DNA of 64,000 nt, taken from Cytophagaceae bacterium (GTDB lineage: Bacteria; Bacteroidota; Bacteroidia; Cytophagales; Cytophagaceae). The position numbers were made by a program, and so were the translations under genes. The notes under the pieces were generated by a model. That model saw only the letters and a program-made list of their open reading frames with translations. It ran no database searches and was not told the DNA's origin. Of the stretch, positions 42,852 through 51,488 are shown piece by piece. How positions within the stretch are numbered: position 1 is the first letter of the stretch; each line of letters opens with the position of its first letter. The DNA lies in the NCBI GenBank assembly GCA_025455005.1, contig JALONH010000009.1, positions 1 through 64,000 on the forward strand. Direction: 5' to 3'.

Positions 42852-43901
42852 ATGACTGCCCGACGAAAAATATTAAGCATAGATGGTGGCGGTATCCGAG
42901 GGATTTTACCCGCCACCATTTTGGCTTATATAGAGAAACGGTTACAAGAAAAAACGAAGAATCCACATACTCGATTACAAGAATATTTTGATTTTTTTTC
43001 CGGAACGAGTACCGGAGCTATTTTAATTTCTACGTATTTATATCCCTCTCGCAGTTCTGCTTCTTCAAAATATACCGCCCAAGACGCTTTAAACATATAT
43101 TTAAAATGTGGGTCCTCTATATTTGAGCGGAGTTGGGTAGATAAGTTAAGATCTCTGGGAGGTTTGTGGAAAGAGCGATACGATGCAGGTCCTTTGGAAA
43201 AATACCTTAAACTTTTTTTTAAAGACACCTCTCTTAAAAATTTATTACAACCTTGTCTTTTGACCTCTTATGATATTGAGAAAAAGTCGTATCATTTTTT
43301 TAAAACGTATGCTGCCCTAGTATCCCCTAAGGATAACTTTACCGTTCAAGATGCTTGTAGAGCTAGTTCAGCCGCACCTACTTTTTTTTCCCCGGCTCAT
43401 ATTCTAAATGAAATGGGAACATCATTTACGTTGGTCGATGGTGCCGTATTGGCAAATAACCCCGGATTATGTGCTTTGACAGAAGCAATCGATTATTATT
43501 CTACAGCTGAGCATACTAAATATAACATCGTTGATTTTGAATTGTATTCATTTGGAACGGCTAAAAACCAACAAACCTATACGTATGACCAAGTTAAAGA
43601 ATGGGGCGGAATTGGATGGTTATTGCCTATTTTAGATATTATGATGTCAGGAGTCTCTGAAGTAAGCGAGCGTCAATTAAACATCCTCTATTCCGCATCC
43701 GATGGCTTATACCATAGAATACAACCCTCCTTATCTGAAGCAATAGGAGATATGGATGCCGCAACCCCAGAAAATATTCAAGCGTTACAAAACGATGCTT
43801 GGTCTTACATACATTCCAATAGTGCCTATTTAGAAGATCTAATGGACCATTGGATTGCAACAAAACCTAAGCGTTCACCCTTAACGGCCTCAATGGTTTA
43901 A
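42852..43901 (+). CDS. Patatin-like phospholipase
   Basis: A 349-residue lipid acyl hydrolase. It has the oxyanion loop DGGGIRG (residues 11-17), the nucleophile elbow GTSTG with Ser53, and the catalytic Asp196 in DGAVLANNP. A P-x-x-F motif (APTFFSPAHI) is also present. It is similar in outline to CBASS effector CapV, but no cyclase, E1/E2 or JAB gene accompanies it, so a housekeeping or lipid-turnover role is more likely. The start follows the TerB-like gene by 1 base. Confidence 0.92.
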   Translation: MTARRKILSIDGGGIRGILPATILAYIEKRLQEKTKNPHTRLQEYFDFFSGTSTGAILISTYLYPSRSSASSKYTAQDALNIYLKCGSSIFERSWVDKLRSLGGLWKERYDAGPLEKYLKLFFKDTSLKNLLQPCLLTSYDIEKKSYHFFKTYAALVSPKDNFTVQDACRASSAAPTFFSPAHILNEMGTSFTLVDGAVLANNPGLCALTEAIDYYSTAEHTKYNIVDFELYSFGTAKNQQTYTYDQVKEWGGIGWLLPILDIMMSGVSEVSERQLNILYSASDGLYHRIQPSLSEAIGDMDAATPENIQALQNDAWSYIHSNSAYLEDLMDHWIATKPKRSPLTASMV

Positions 43902-43905
43902 TACT

Positions 43906-45426
43906 ATGTGGGTACTTCGGTATGTATTCCTATTACTCTTGATTCCGGCTATGGGACAATCTCCGACAGCCCGACAACCTAAATTGGTTAATCCATCTTT
44001 ACAATCTTTAGGTACACCCATAAATACCTTAGCCTATTCAGAATTTGCTCCTACCATCAGTGCGGATGGAACAACTTTAATTTTTGAATCCGACCGCAGT
44101 GGACGTTGGCGATTGTATTCTTCTTATTTAATTAGACCCGGTGTCTGGTCCGACCCTAAGGACTTAGAAGCCATTAACAATAAAGTGGAACCCGGCGATT
44201 TTTTGGGTGGACCTTGTTTGAGCTATGACGGGACTAAGTTGTATTTCACTTCCAACATGAAAGGAAGTGTAGGAGGAGTCGATATTTGGGTAAGTGAAAA
44301 AATAAACGATCAATGGCAAGCCCCCAAAAATTTAGGTCGCACCATAAACAGTGTTGGTTATGATGGTTTTCCCTCTCTTTCTCCCGATGGAAAAAAAATC
44401 TATTTCATGCGCGAAGGAGTAAAAAATAGTCCAACCGGCCAACGGTGTTGTGTTCTAATGGTAGCAGAAAAACGCGGCGCTTTTTTTATTAACCCAAAAC
44501 CATTGCCGGCACCCATCAATACAGGTTGTGAAGGTTATCCGCGCATTATGGCAGATGGCAAAACACTTATCTTCTCCTCTTGGCGCACCGGAGGTAAAGG
44601 AGGATACGATTTATACCAATCCAAATTAAAAGGTCAAATTTGGGAAACTCCCGTACCGATGGATTTTATTAATTCTCCCATGGATGACGAGTTAATCTCT
44701 GTCCCGGCCAGTGGCGATGTTATTTATTTGTCCAACACCATGAGTAATAATAAAGATGACATTTACCGTTTACCCTTACCCAAAGAATTTCAACCGGAAA
44801 AAGTTGTAATGGTAGAAGGCGTCGTTCAAAACGAAGCTACCGGTGCGCCAATGCCCGCTACCATTAAAGTAAGTAATATAAAAACGAAAGAGAAACTGTA
44901 CGAAGTAACCAACGATTCCCTATCAGGACGATATGCTTTGTATTTAGAAAAAGGAAAAAAATATGATGTATCGGTTACAAGCAAAGGATATAGTTTTCAA
45001 TCGGAAGTGTATGACTTGCAAACTCAAATTCCGGATAAACAACCGGTAATAAAAGATATCGTTCTGGAGCCTTTAAAACTGAATGCAACGTTTCGGTTGA
45101 ATAATATATTCTTTGAATTTGATTCAGCTTCATTAAATAAAGAATCTGAATTAGAGTTATATCGAGTAGTTGAATTGATGAATAGTAACCCCACTATGGT
45201 AGTAGAAATATCGGCACATACCGATGATATGGGTAGTGATGCCTATAATCTAAAGTTGTCACAGTTGCGCGCAGAATCTGTCGTCCGTTTCTTAAGTACA
45301 CATGGAATCAGTTATGCCCGCTTAGTTCCTAAAGGTTATGGTGAAACAACTCCCGCAGTATCAAACGATTCAGACACCAACCGTGCGTTAAATAGAAGAG
45401 TAGAGTTTAAAATTATTCGTTTATAA
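43906..45426 (+). CDS. OmpA-family protein with PD40 beta-propeller
   Basis: A 506-residue exported protein (signal peptide ending near AMGQS). Residues 40-290 contain PD40/WD40-like propeller repeats (FAPTISADGTTLIFESDRSG, GPCLSYDGTKLYFTSNMKG, FPSLSPDGKKIYFMREG, YPRIMADGKTLIFSSWRTGG). A carboxypeptidase-regulatory-like domain (VEGVVQNEATGAPMPATIKV) follows, then the peptidoglycan-binding OmpA domain from about residue 395 (FFEFDSASLNKES; HTDDMGSDAYNLKLSQLRAESV; NRALNRRVEFKI). This architecture is common in Bacteroidetes; in gliding species relatives assist type IX secretion (PorE-like). It anchors to the cell wall in the periplasm. Confidence 0.93.
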   Translation: MWVLRYVFLLLLIPAMGQSPTARQPKLVNPSLQSLGTPINTLAYSEFAPTISADGTTLIFESDRSGRWRLYSSYLIRPGVWSDPKDLEAINNKVEPGDFLGGPCLSYDGTKLYFTSNMKGSVGGVDIWVSEKINDQWQAPKNLGRTINSVGYDGFPSLSPDGKKIYFMREGVKNSPTGQRCCVLMVAEKRGAFFINPKPLPAPINTGCEGYPRIMADGKTLIFSSWRTGGKGGYDLYQSKLKGQIWETPVPMDFINSPMDDELISVPASGDVIYLSNTMSNNKDDIYRLPLPKEFQPEKVVMVEGVVQNEATGAPMPATIKVSNIKTKEKLYEVTNDSLSGRYALYLEKGKKYDVSVTSKGYSFQSEVYDLQTQIPDKQPVIKDIVLEPLKLNATFRLNNIFFEFDSASLNKESELELYRVVELMNSNPTMVVEISAHTDDMGSDAYNLKLSQLRAESVVRFLSTHGISYARLVPKGYGETTPAVSNDSDTNRALNRRVEFKIIRL

Positions 45427-45435
45427 TAGATTTCC

Positions 45436-46494
45436 TTGTCCACTTTTGTTCCCATAAAAACGGCCATCATAGGTATCGGTCGTTCTGCTCAAGTTTTTCA
45501 TATTCCGTTTTTACAACAGGTTCCCGGTTTCGATTGGGTCGCAGGTGTAGAGCGAACGACGGATGTTCTTTCTACTTCCTTTCCTAAGGTACGTTCCTAC
45601 CGATTAAGCAAAGCACTATGGGAGAATGAGCAACCGGAATTGGTCATTCTAACTACGCCTAACATTACACATGAAACTTATATACTGGAGTGTTTAGAAA
45701 ACGGAGCGCATGTTTTGGTTGACAAACCGATGGTGGTCCGTTCGTCTGAAATGAAACGATGCATAGAAAAAGCCAAAGCTTGTCAACGTCATATTTTTGT
45801 ATTTCAAAATCGACGGTGGGACAGCGATTGGTTAACGCTACAACAAATTATAAAAAGGGATCTATTAGGACCGATTGAATCGATAGAATCCCGTATGGAT
45901 CGGTATCGACCTGAACCCAGACTAAGCTATTGGAAAGAATCATCAGCCTTAGGAAATGGCCTATGGTACGATTTAGGGGCCCATCTGTTAGACCAACCGT
46001 TTAGTGAATGGGGGTTACCGGATAGTATTGAAGCCGAGTTGCGCATTCAACGACCACAAGCTCAAGGTGTGGATTGGATGGAGGTCGTTTTACATTATTC
46101 ATCGAATACCCACCCTCAAAAAATTCTGCTACATGCAGACATGTTACAATCTCAACCCACACCACGGTGGAAGGTAGAAGGAGATTTAGGAACATGGATT
46201 AAAATGGAATGGGATAAACAAGAAGCCGCTTTGGCAGCCGGCACTTTTTTTACCAATAGAAGTTCCGCACAAGATACACTAGAATCCTATGGTACATTGT
46301 CCGACTTTAAAGGGAATAAGACTATTTTCCCATCGGTAGAAGGGGATTATAGTTCTATCTATCGGTCCATTGTCGGTACGTTACGAGAGAATAAAAAATT
46401 TCCGGTATCTTTGGAACAGATTGAATCGGTGGTGTACTGGTTAGAAAAAATTCAACAGGAAGCAGTTCATCAAAAAGTAGTGTGGAAACTATGA
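45436..46494 (+). CDS. Gfo/Idh/MocA-family oxidoreductase
   Basis: A 352-residue NAD(P)-dependent sugar-type dehydrogenase. N-terminal Rossmann motif AIIGIGRSAQVFHIPFL, then the signature ILECLENGAHVLVDKPMVV (family: EKP) and the catalytic region LWYDLGAHLLDQ (family: GxHxxD). It begins with TTG at 45436, no ATG being available before the Rossmann motif. The C-terminal region is typical of the YhhX/YdgJ group. The substrate is not evident. Its stop overlaps the YkgJ start (ATGA). Confidence 0.88.
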   Translation: MSTFVPIKTAIIGIGRSAQVFHIPFLQQVPGFDWVAGVERTTDVLSTSFPKVRSYRLSKALWENEQPELVILTTPNITHETYILECLENGAHVLVDKPMVVRSSEMKRCIEKAKACQRHIFVFQNRRWDSDWLTLQQIIKRDLLGPIESIESRMDRYRPEPRLSYWKESSALGNGLWYDLGAHLLDQPFSEWGLPDSIEAELRIQRPQAQGVDWMEVVLHYSSNTHPQKILLHADMLQSQPTPRWKVEGDLGTWIKMEWDKQEAALAAGTFFTNRSSAQDTLESYGTLSDFKGNKTIFPSVEGDYSSIYRSIVGTLRENKKFPVSLEQIESVVYWLEKIQQEAVHQKVVWKL

Positions 46495-46979
46495 TGGAAA
46501 TATTGGAGCAATCCAAAAAACGATATAAGCAAACCAAAAAATGGTTGGATCGCTTAAAACGAAGACCTCCCGTTGATTTGGATCGCCAATTTCAAAAGGC
46601 GCACGAGGACGTATTTCAATCAATGGATTGTTTGCACTGTGCGAACTGTTGTAAAACGATAAGCCCGGTATTCAAATCAAAAGATATTGAACGAATAGCG
46701 GCACATTTAAAATTAAAACCCGGTTTATTCATTGATCGATATTTGCGCATAGATGATGAGGGAGATTATGTTTTACAACAAAGTCCTTGTTCGTTTTTAC
46801 TACCGGATAATACCTGTCTAGTTTACGATGTTCGTCCTGCGGCATGTAAAAGTTACCCGCATACCGATAGAACCAACATGCAATCTTTATTACCTTTAAC
46901 TTTAAAAAATACGCTCACCTGCCCGGCCACTGCCGTCATAGTAGAGCGCTTACAACAGATCTATGAATCCTTGGATTAA
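46491..46979 (+). CDS. YkgJ-family cysteine-cluster protein
   Basis: About 162 residues from the ATG at 46491, which overlaps the preceding TGA; a GTG at 46482 is an alternative. The CxxCxxCC cluster (MDCLHCANCCKTISPVF), further cysteines in SPCSFLLPDNTCLVYDVRPAACKSYP, and the RPxxCKSYP motif define the zinc/iron-chelating CxxCxxCC (YkgJ/Fli B-like) family. It probably binds a metal cluster; no reaction is assigned. The 3' end overlaps the DUF4199 gene by 17 bases. Confidence 0.85.
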   Translation: MMEILEQSKKRYKQTKKWLDRLKRRPPVDLDRQFQKAHEDVFQSMDCLHCANCCKTISPVFKSKDIERIAAHLKLKPGLFIDRYLRIDDEGDYVLQQSPCSFLLPDNTCLVYDVRPAACKSYPHTDRTNMQSLLPLTLKNTLTCPATAVIVERLQQIYESLD

Positions 46980-47514
46980 TTCTATTCCTTTTGCTAAAGA
47001 AGTTATTGTAGGCTTATGCATGGCATTGGCTACTTTCGTGAGTTTGATAGTTGAATATCAGTTTGGATTTCATGGTTCACTTTTAGACTATTATTATTAC
47101 GTCTCCCTAGCGAAATGGATTATAATATTTGGAATACTTGGTTATTCTATCTACCAATTGTACTTATCTATGCCACCGGGTGTATTTACGATAAAAGATG
47201 GATTGATGCGGGGAGCTATTATTTCCGTAGTCGCTGCTTTCGGAAAAATTCTTTCTTACGGCGTATTTTTAAAATGGATTAATCCGGACTTTTTGAAAGA
47301 CATGACAACTCACCAAATTAAATTAGCGGTTATCAAAGGGGAAAATGTGATAGGTGTGATAGATGAAGCCCGACAAAATTTTAATTTTCAAACCTATTTA
47401 ATGAGTCAATTCTCCACCGTGTTATTAATCGGCTTGTTAGTTTCCTTGTTGGTAAGTTATCGATTAGTGAAACAAAGTCAATACAGAGAAAGAAAGAAAA
47501 CAGCCGGTAAATAA
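46963..47514 (+). CDS. DUF4199 membrane protein
   Basis: A 183-residue protein with four hydrophobic segments (VIVGLCMALATFVSLIVEY, WIIIFGILGYSIYQLYL, GAIISVVAAFGKILSYGVF, VLLIGLLVSLLVSYRLV). The helix arrangement and length fit the Bacteroidetes-specific DUF4199 family. Function unknown. It overlaps ykgJ by 17 bases and ends 4 bases before the convergent apt. Confidence 0.7.
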   Translation: MNPWINSIPFAKEVIVGLCMALATFVSLIVEYQFGFHGSLLDYYYYVSLAKWIIIFGILGYSIYQLYLSMPPGVFTIKDGLMRGAIISVVAAFGKILSYGVFLKWINPDFLKDMTTHQIKLAVIKGENVIGVIDEARQNFNFQTYLMSQFSTVLLIGLLVSLLVSYRLVKQSQYRERKKTAGK

Positions 47515-47518
47515 ATTA

Positions 47519-48064
47519 TTACTTAATCGAACAGACAGCACCTATAGGAGCTTCAAACTTAGAGAGCACCTCTCTTCCTTTTAATGCGGATAACTCCACT
47601 AAGAAGGTAAATCCAACAACTTGAGCTTGGGCTTTTTTTACTAATGCGGCGGCCGCCTCAGCAGTTCCACCGGTTGCTAATACATCGTCGTGAATAACTA
47701 CACGCATCCCCGGGCGAAGCGCATCGGTGTGCATTTCAAGTACAGCTTCACCATATTCCAATGCATAGGATTGCGTTAATACTTCAAATGGAAGTTTCCC
47801 CTTTTTTCGTACCGGTACCATTGGAATATTTAACCCCATGGCTAGAGGTAATCCAAACCAAAATCCACGACTATCTAAACACACAATAGCATCCGGTTGA
47901 ATTAATCGTATGGAATCCAATAATGTTTCTGTTATCATTTTACAGAGATCCGGTGATTGCAATAATGGGGTTAAGTCTTTAAATACAATACCCGGTTTAG
48001 GGAAATCAGGAACATCCCGTAAGGTATTTTTCACCACATCACTCAAGAACAATTCAGAAGACAT
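47519..48064 (-). CDS. apt: Adenine phosphoribosyltransferase
   Basis: A 181-residue enzyme converting adenine and PRPP to AMP. N-terminal IRDVPDFPKPGIVFKDLTPLL (as RDVPDFPKPGIVFKDLTPLL), the hood/loop GFWFGLPLAMGLNIPMVPVRKKGKLP and the PRPP-binding motif VVIHDDVLATGGTAEAAAAL are all present and complete. It is divergent from the MTA/SAH nucleosidase gene, which releases adenine, so the two enzymes form a salvage pair. The start at 48064 is supported by the family N-terminus. Confidence 0.96.
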   Translation of the reverse strand: MSSELFLSDVVKNTLRDVPDFPKPGIVFKDLTPLLQSPDLCKMITETLLDSIRLIQPDAIVCLDSRGFWFGLPLAMGLNIPMVPVRKKGKLPFEVLTQSYALEYGEAVLEMHTDALRPGMRVVIHDDVLATGGTAEAAAALVKKAQAQVVGFTFLVELSALKGREVLSKFEAPIGAVCSIK

Positions 48065-48131
48065 AATTAAATGGAATTACATTTCAATATACCAATTAAA
48101 TCATTTAGTTTCGTTCAGTATAGGAAATAAT

Positions 48132-48896
48132 ATGATACGAGTTGGTATAATCGCTCCGATGGCAGAAGAAATCGAAACTATTCTTGACCATATGACTATA
48201 GAAGATGTTTCGACAAGAGGAGCCCGTACCTTTTACACCGGATCCATAGAATGCGTGCCGTGTGTCGTTGTTTTATCCGGAATAGGCAAAGTTGCCTCTG
48301 CAGTTACCGCAGCTATACTGATAGAAGTATTTCAAATTACAGAACTTATTGTTACCGGTGTGGCCGGCGGGGTACACGATACGGTACACATAGGGGATGT
48401 AGTTATTGCAACAGGTGCCATACAACATGATATGGATTGTAGCCCTTTATTTCCCCAATACGAAATACCTTTAGTACATACGACAACGTTTACTACGGAT
48501 AAAGTACGAACGGACTTAGTAGCAGAAGTAGTAAAAACATTTATTACGGAACATTGGAAAGAAGTGATTGATACCAATGCTGCAGCTGCTTTAGGTATCA
48601 TTCGGCCTACAGTACATAAAGGGTTATTGTTGAGTGGAGATCAATTTATAGGTTCTCCGGAACAATTAGCCGCTTTACAAAAAGCTTTTCCGGAAGCCTT
48701 GATGGTAGAAATGGAAGGTGCTGCGGTAGCGCAAGTTTGTTTACCTTACCAACTCCCACTCTATATGTTTCGATCCATATCGGATAAAGCCAATGCACAA
48801 GCTCATGTAGATTTTACTGCGTACATAGAAACCATATCTAGACCCTATACCTGGTATTTAATTCAACACATTTTACAAGCCATATCCAAAGTCTAA
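48132..48896 (+). CDS. mtnN: 5'-methylthioadenosine/S-adenosylhomocysteine nucleosidase
   Basis: 254 residues from the ATG at 48132 (MIRVGIIAPMAEEIETIL); a reading starting at 47910 would run through apt and is rejected. The N-terminus with GIIAPMAEE, the GIGKVASA motif, TGVAGGVHDTVHIGDVVIATGAIQHDMD, and the active-site end MVEMEGAAVAQVC plus RSISDKAN are diagnostic of MtnN/Pfs. It cleaves MTA and SAH to adenine and a thioribose/ribosylhomocysteine. Its stop is immediately followed by the UMF1 transporter gene. Confidence 0.95.
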   Translation: MIRVGIIAPMAEEIETILDHMTIEDVSTRGARTFYTGSIECVPCVVVLSGIGKVASAVTAAILIEVFQITELIVTGVAGGVHDTVHIGDVVIATGAIQHDMDCSPLFPQYEIPLVHTTTFTTDKVRTDLVAEVVKTFITEHWKEVIDTNAAAALGIIRPTVHKGLLLSGDQFIGSPEQLAALQKAFPEALMVEMEGAAVAQVCLPYQLPLYMFRSISDKANAQAHVDFTAYIETISRPYTWYLIQHILQAISKV

Positions 48897-48902
48897 GTGA
48901 GT

Positions 48903-50201
48903 ATGATACAAAAAAATAATCCGTCCGTTATCCGTTCTTGGTGTTTATATGATTGGGCTAATTCCGTCTACTCACTTACCATTACTACAGCTATATTCCC
49001 GTTATACTATATGGGGGTTACAAAGAACGACGCAACCGGTAATATGGTAGATTTTTTTGGTTTTGCTATCCATCATTCGGTCTTGTTTTCTTGGGCAGTT
49101 TCAATGGTTTTTTTAGTTGCGGCTTTTGTTAGTCCACTTTTATCTTCTATGGCAGATGCTACCGGACGTAAAAAAATGTTTATGCGTATTTCTTGTTATA
49201 TAGGCTCAATGTCTTGCGCTGCCCTTTATTTTTTTGATGAAGCAAGTGTAACATTTGGGATCTGTGCATTTGTAGTTGCCGGTATTGGATATAGTACCAG
49301 TATCGTTTTTTATAACTCGTATTTACCGGAAATTGCAACAGAGGAAAAGTTTGACTCCTATAGTGCGAAAGGTTTTTCCTTAGGTTACATAGGAAGTGTA
49401 CTACTTTTGATAGTGAATTTAGTCGTCATAATGAATGCCGATGCTATGGGGATTACAAGCGGTGAAGCATCTCGATGGTCTTTTCTAAGTGTTGGCATTT
49501 GGTGGTTTTTATTTGCTACCATAAGCTTTAAAGGATTACCGGATGTACCTCCCAAAAAAATGCAAGGGAGTATACTGCAAAATAGTTTTGGTACGTTAGC
49601 CGCCGTTTTCAATATTATAAAAGGATTACCCTTGCTTTGGTATTTTTTAATCGGATTTTTCTTTTATAATATGGGGGTTCAAACGGTTATGTATTTAGCA
49701 CCCATTTTTGCCGTTGAAGTGATTCAAGTAGAAGATAGTCAATTAATCCTTACCATTCTGATTATACAATTAGTAGCCATTGCGGGGGCGTTTGTATTAA
49801 ATAAAATATCTTCTGCTGTAGGAAATTCCAAAGCATTATTAGTTGGAATTGTGATTTGGATATTGATTTGTATATCCGGATATGTGGTACAAAAAGGTAT
49901 AGGATTCTTTACTTTAGCCTCCGCTATCGGCTTTGTGATGGGAGGGATTCAGTCCTTATCCAGAGCAACGTTTTCAAAATTAATCCCCATTGATGTAGAA
50001 GAGCATGCTTCCTATTTTAGTTTCTATGACGTGATAGATAAACTATCTATTGTTTTAGGCACGTTTAGTTACGGATTGATTAAAGATATTACCGGTGATA
50101 TGCGGAACAGTGTCGTCGCTTTAGGTATATTCTTTTTGATTAGTATATTTTTTATTTTAAAGATTCCGTCGAAGACGGTATATAATACTAAGATTCAATA
50201 G
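48903..50201 (+). CDS. UMF1-family MFS transporter
   Basis: About 432 residues from the ATG at 48903 (a GTG at 48897, directly after the mtnN stop, is an alternative). The N-terminus with SWCLYDWANSVYSLTITTAIFP is typical of the Atg22/UMF1 group (family: YDWANSAY), and the protein has twelve predicted helices, including the GRKKMF loop between helices 2 and 3. It is probably an efflux or nutrient permease in the inner membrane. The substrate is unknown; placement beside mtnN could hint at a nucleoside or sulfur compound. Confidence 0.88.
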   Translation: MIQKNNPSVIRSWCLYDWANSVYSLTITTAIFPLYYMGVTKNDATGNMVDFFGFAIHHSVLFSWAVSMVFLVAAFVSPLLSSMADATGRKKMFMRISCYIGSMSCAALYFFDEASVTFGICAFVVAGIGYSTSIVFYNSYLPEIATEEKFDSYSAKGFSLGYIGSVLLLIVNLVVIMNADAMGITSGEASRWSFLSVGIWWFLFATISFKGLPDVPPKKMQGSILQNSFGTLAAVFNIIKGLPLLWYFLIGFFFYNMGVQTVMYLAPIFAVEVIQVEDSQLILTILIIQLVAIAGAFVLNKISSAVGNSKALLVGIVIWILICISGYVVQKGIGFFTLASAIGFVMGGIQSLSRATFSKLIPIDVEEHASYFSFYDVIDKLSIVLGTFSYGLIKDITGDMRNSVVALGIFFLISIFFILKIPSKTVYNTKIQ

Positions 50202-50277
50202 AGCGTCTGTAGTATTTAGAGCGGTTTCTTTCTTTGAAATAAAATGTAGAACATTTAACCTCAACGACTTAATCCCC

Positions 50278-50286
50278 TGTGGACAA
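50278..50286 (+). promoter_or_regulatory. DnaA-box-like site 1
   Basis: TGTGGACAA is one base off the reverse complement of the consensus TTATCCACA. It lies in the same orientation as a second, perfect box 55 bases downstream. Confidence 0.4.
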
Positions 50287-50332
50287 CTCCTATCTTTTTG
50301 TGAATTAGTTGTTTATATAGGAAGTAAAAAGC

Positions 50333-50341
50333 TGTGGATAA
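50333..50341 (+). promoter_or_regulatory. DnaA box, perfect match
   Basis: TGTGGATAA is the exact reverse complement of TTATCCACA. It lies 58 bases before the dcd start codon and overlaps the place expected for the -33 box if the TAATTTG at 50360-50366 is the -7 element. Confidence 0.5.
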
Positions 50342-50359
50342 AGCCCCAATTAGTTTATG

Positions 50360-50366
50360 TAATTTG
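50360..50366 (+). promoter_or_regulatory. Candidate -7 box for dcd
   Basis: TAATTTG, one base shorter than TAnnTTTG, 33 bases before the dcd ATG. A very similar GTAATTTGC lies just before the WG-repeat gene at 12064-12072. Confidence 0.35.
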
Positions 50367-50398
50367 CAAGTTAGTAGCATATTTACATCTATTGCGCC

Positions 50399-50920
50399 AT
50401 GATTCTATCTGGATTAGAGATTGAAAATTTATTAGACAAGGATATTAAAATTGAGCCATTTAATTCGAGTCAGTTAAATCCTAACAGTTATAATTTACGA
50501 CTGCACCATGAGTTGTTAGTTTATGACAACCCGGTGTTGGATATGAAAAAACCGAATCCGGCTACTCCATTAATCATCCCGGAAGAAGGATTGGTCTTGG
50601 AAACCGGTAAATTGTATTTAGGCAGAACCCTAGAATATACCGAGACCCATCGACATGTCCCTATGTTAGAAGGTCGTTCGTCTATCGGTCGTTTAGGATT
50701 GTTTGTCCATGTGACGGCCGGCTTTGGTGATGTTGGATTTTGTGGGTACTGGACCTTAGAGATGTTTTGTGTACACCCCATTAAAGTCTATCCGGGAGTC
50801 GAGATTTGTCAGATTTTTTATCATTCTATTGAAGGCGAATATGCTGCCTACAAATCAGGCAAATACCAGAACAACCAAGGCATTCAGCCAAGTTTATTAT
50901 ATAAAGATTTTGAAAAATAA
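50399..50920 (+). CDS. dcd: dCTP deaminase
   Basis: A 173-residue enzyme of the trimeric dCTP deaminase/dUTPase fold. The active-site motif EGRSSIGRLGLFVHVTAGFGDVGFCGYWTLE, recognised by EGRSSIGRLGLFVHVTAG and GFCGYWTLE, includes the conserved Arg/Ser and the catalytic Glu (family: WTLEL). N-terminal QLNPNSYNLRLH corresponds to the usual QPASVDLRL. It makes dUTP for thymidylate synthesis. A MazG-like hydrolase follows 5 bases after its stop and may remove dUTP or other dNTPs. Confidence 0.95.
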   Translation: MILSGLEIENLLDKDIKIEPFNSSQLNPNSYNLRLHHELLVYDNPVLDMKKPNPATPLIIPEEGLVLETGKLYLGRTLEYTETHRHVPMLEGRSSIGRLGLFVHVTAGFGDVGFCGYWTLEMFCVHPIKVYPGVEICQIFYHSIEGEYAAYKSGKYQNNQGIQPSLLYKDFEK

Positions 50921-50925
50921 TACCG

Positions 50926-51387
50926 ATGCGTTCTTATTTAGATCAAGTTGCAGAATTTCATACAACATTCAAACATCCGATAGTAGATTCTCCGGCCATA
51001 CCTTCTGCTGAGCGATGTCAATTACGTGTTGCTTTAATTGCGGAAGAATTAAAAGAACTCGAAGAAGCTATTGAAGCGATGGATATTGTTGGGGTAGCGG
51101 ATGCGCTATGTGATATTCAGTATGTATTATCCGGAGCGATTCACGAGTTTGGATTAGGAAACAAATTCGATGCACTATTTGCAGAGGTACAACGCTCCAA
51201 CATGAGTAAAACCTGTAAGACGGAGAAGGAAGCAGAAGAAACAAAGGCGCATTATGAATCCAAAGGAGTTCCTTGTTACTATGTTAAAAGTGGTGAACAC
51301 TTCTTGGTCTATCGAACAGCAGATAACAAAACATTAAAATCTATTTACTACTCGGAAGCCGACTTGAAATCCATTGTACAATCCTAA
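50926..51387 (+). CDS. MazG-like nucleoside triphosphate pyrophosphohydrolase
   Basis: A 153-residue all-alpha NTP pyrophosphatase. The metal-binding EELKELEEAIEA motif and the second acidic motif DIVGVADALCDIQYV (E-x-x-E...E-x-x-D arrangement) are present, in the order and spacing of the MazG/HisE-like superfamily; the C-terminal AHYESKGVPCYYV region is typical of the phage/bacterial dNTP hydrolase group. Its pairing with dcd suggests dNTP-pool control. A perfect-stem terminator follows. Confidence 0.85.
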   Translation: MRSYLDQVAEFHTTFKHPIVDSPAIPSAERCQLRVALIAEELKELEEAIEAMDIVGVADALCDIQYVLSGAIHEFGLGNKFDALFAEVQRSNMSKTCKTEKEAEETKAHYESKGVPCYYVKSGEHFLVYRTADNKTLKSIYYSEADLKSIVQS

Positions 51388-51437
51388 TTTTTTCTCTTTA
51401 CTAGTGTAAAATAATTTTCACCAATTGATACTTTAAA

Positions 51438-51471
51438 AAAACGAAAGCGGACGAGAGTCCGCTTTCGTTTT
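51438..51471. terminator. Bidirectional intrinsic terminator between the MazG-like gene and amn
   Basis: AAAACGAAAGCGGAC pairs perfectly with GTCCGCTTTCGTTTT (15 bp) around a GAGA tetraloop. A- and T-runs at its ends allow it to serve both convergent genes. Confidence 0.95.
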
Positions 51472-51488
51472 ATGATACTAAAAAATAC

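Noticed and set aside
42852-43901. Patatin gene as the effector (CapV) of a CBASS defence system
   Set aside because: There is no CD-NTase, Cap2/Cap3 or HORMA/TRIP13 gene nearby, and the neighbours are a TerB-like gene and an OmpA-family gene.
47910-48131. Extended N-terminus for the MTA/SAH nucleosidase
   Set aside because: The extension lies on the opposite strand of apt and has no family similarity. The ATG at 48132 gives the normal N-terminus.
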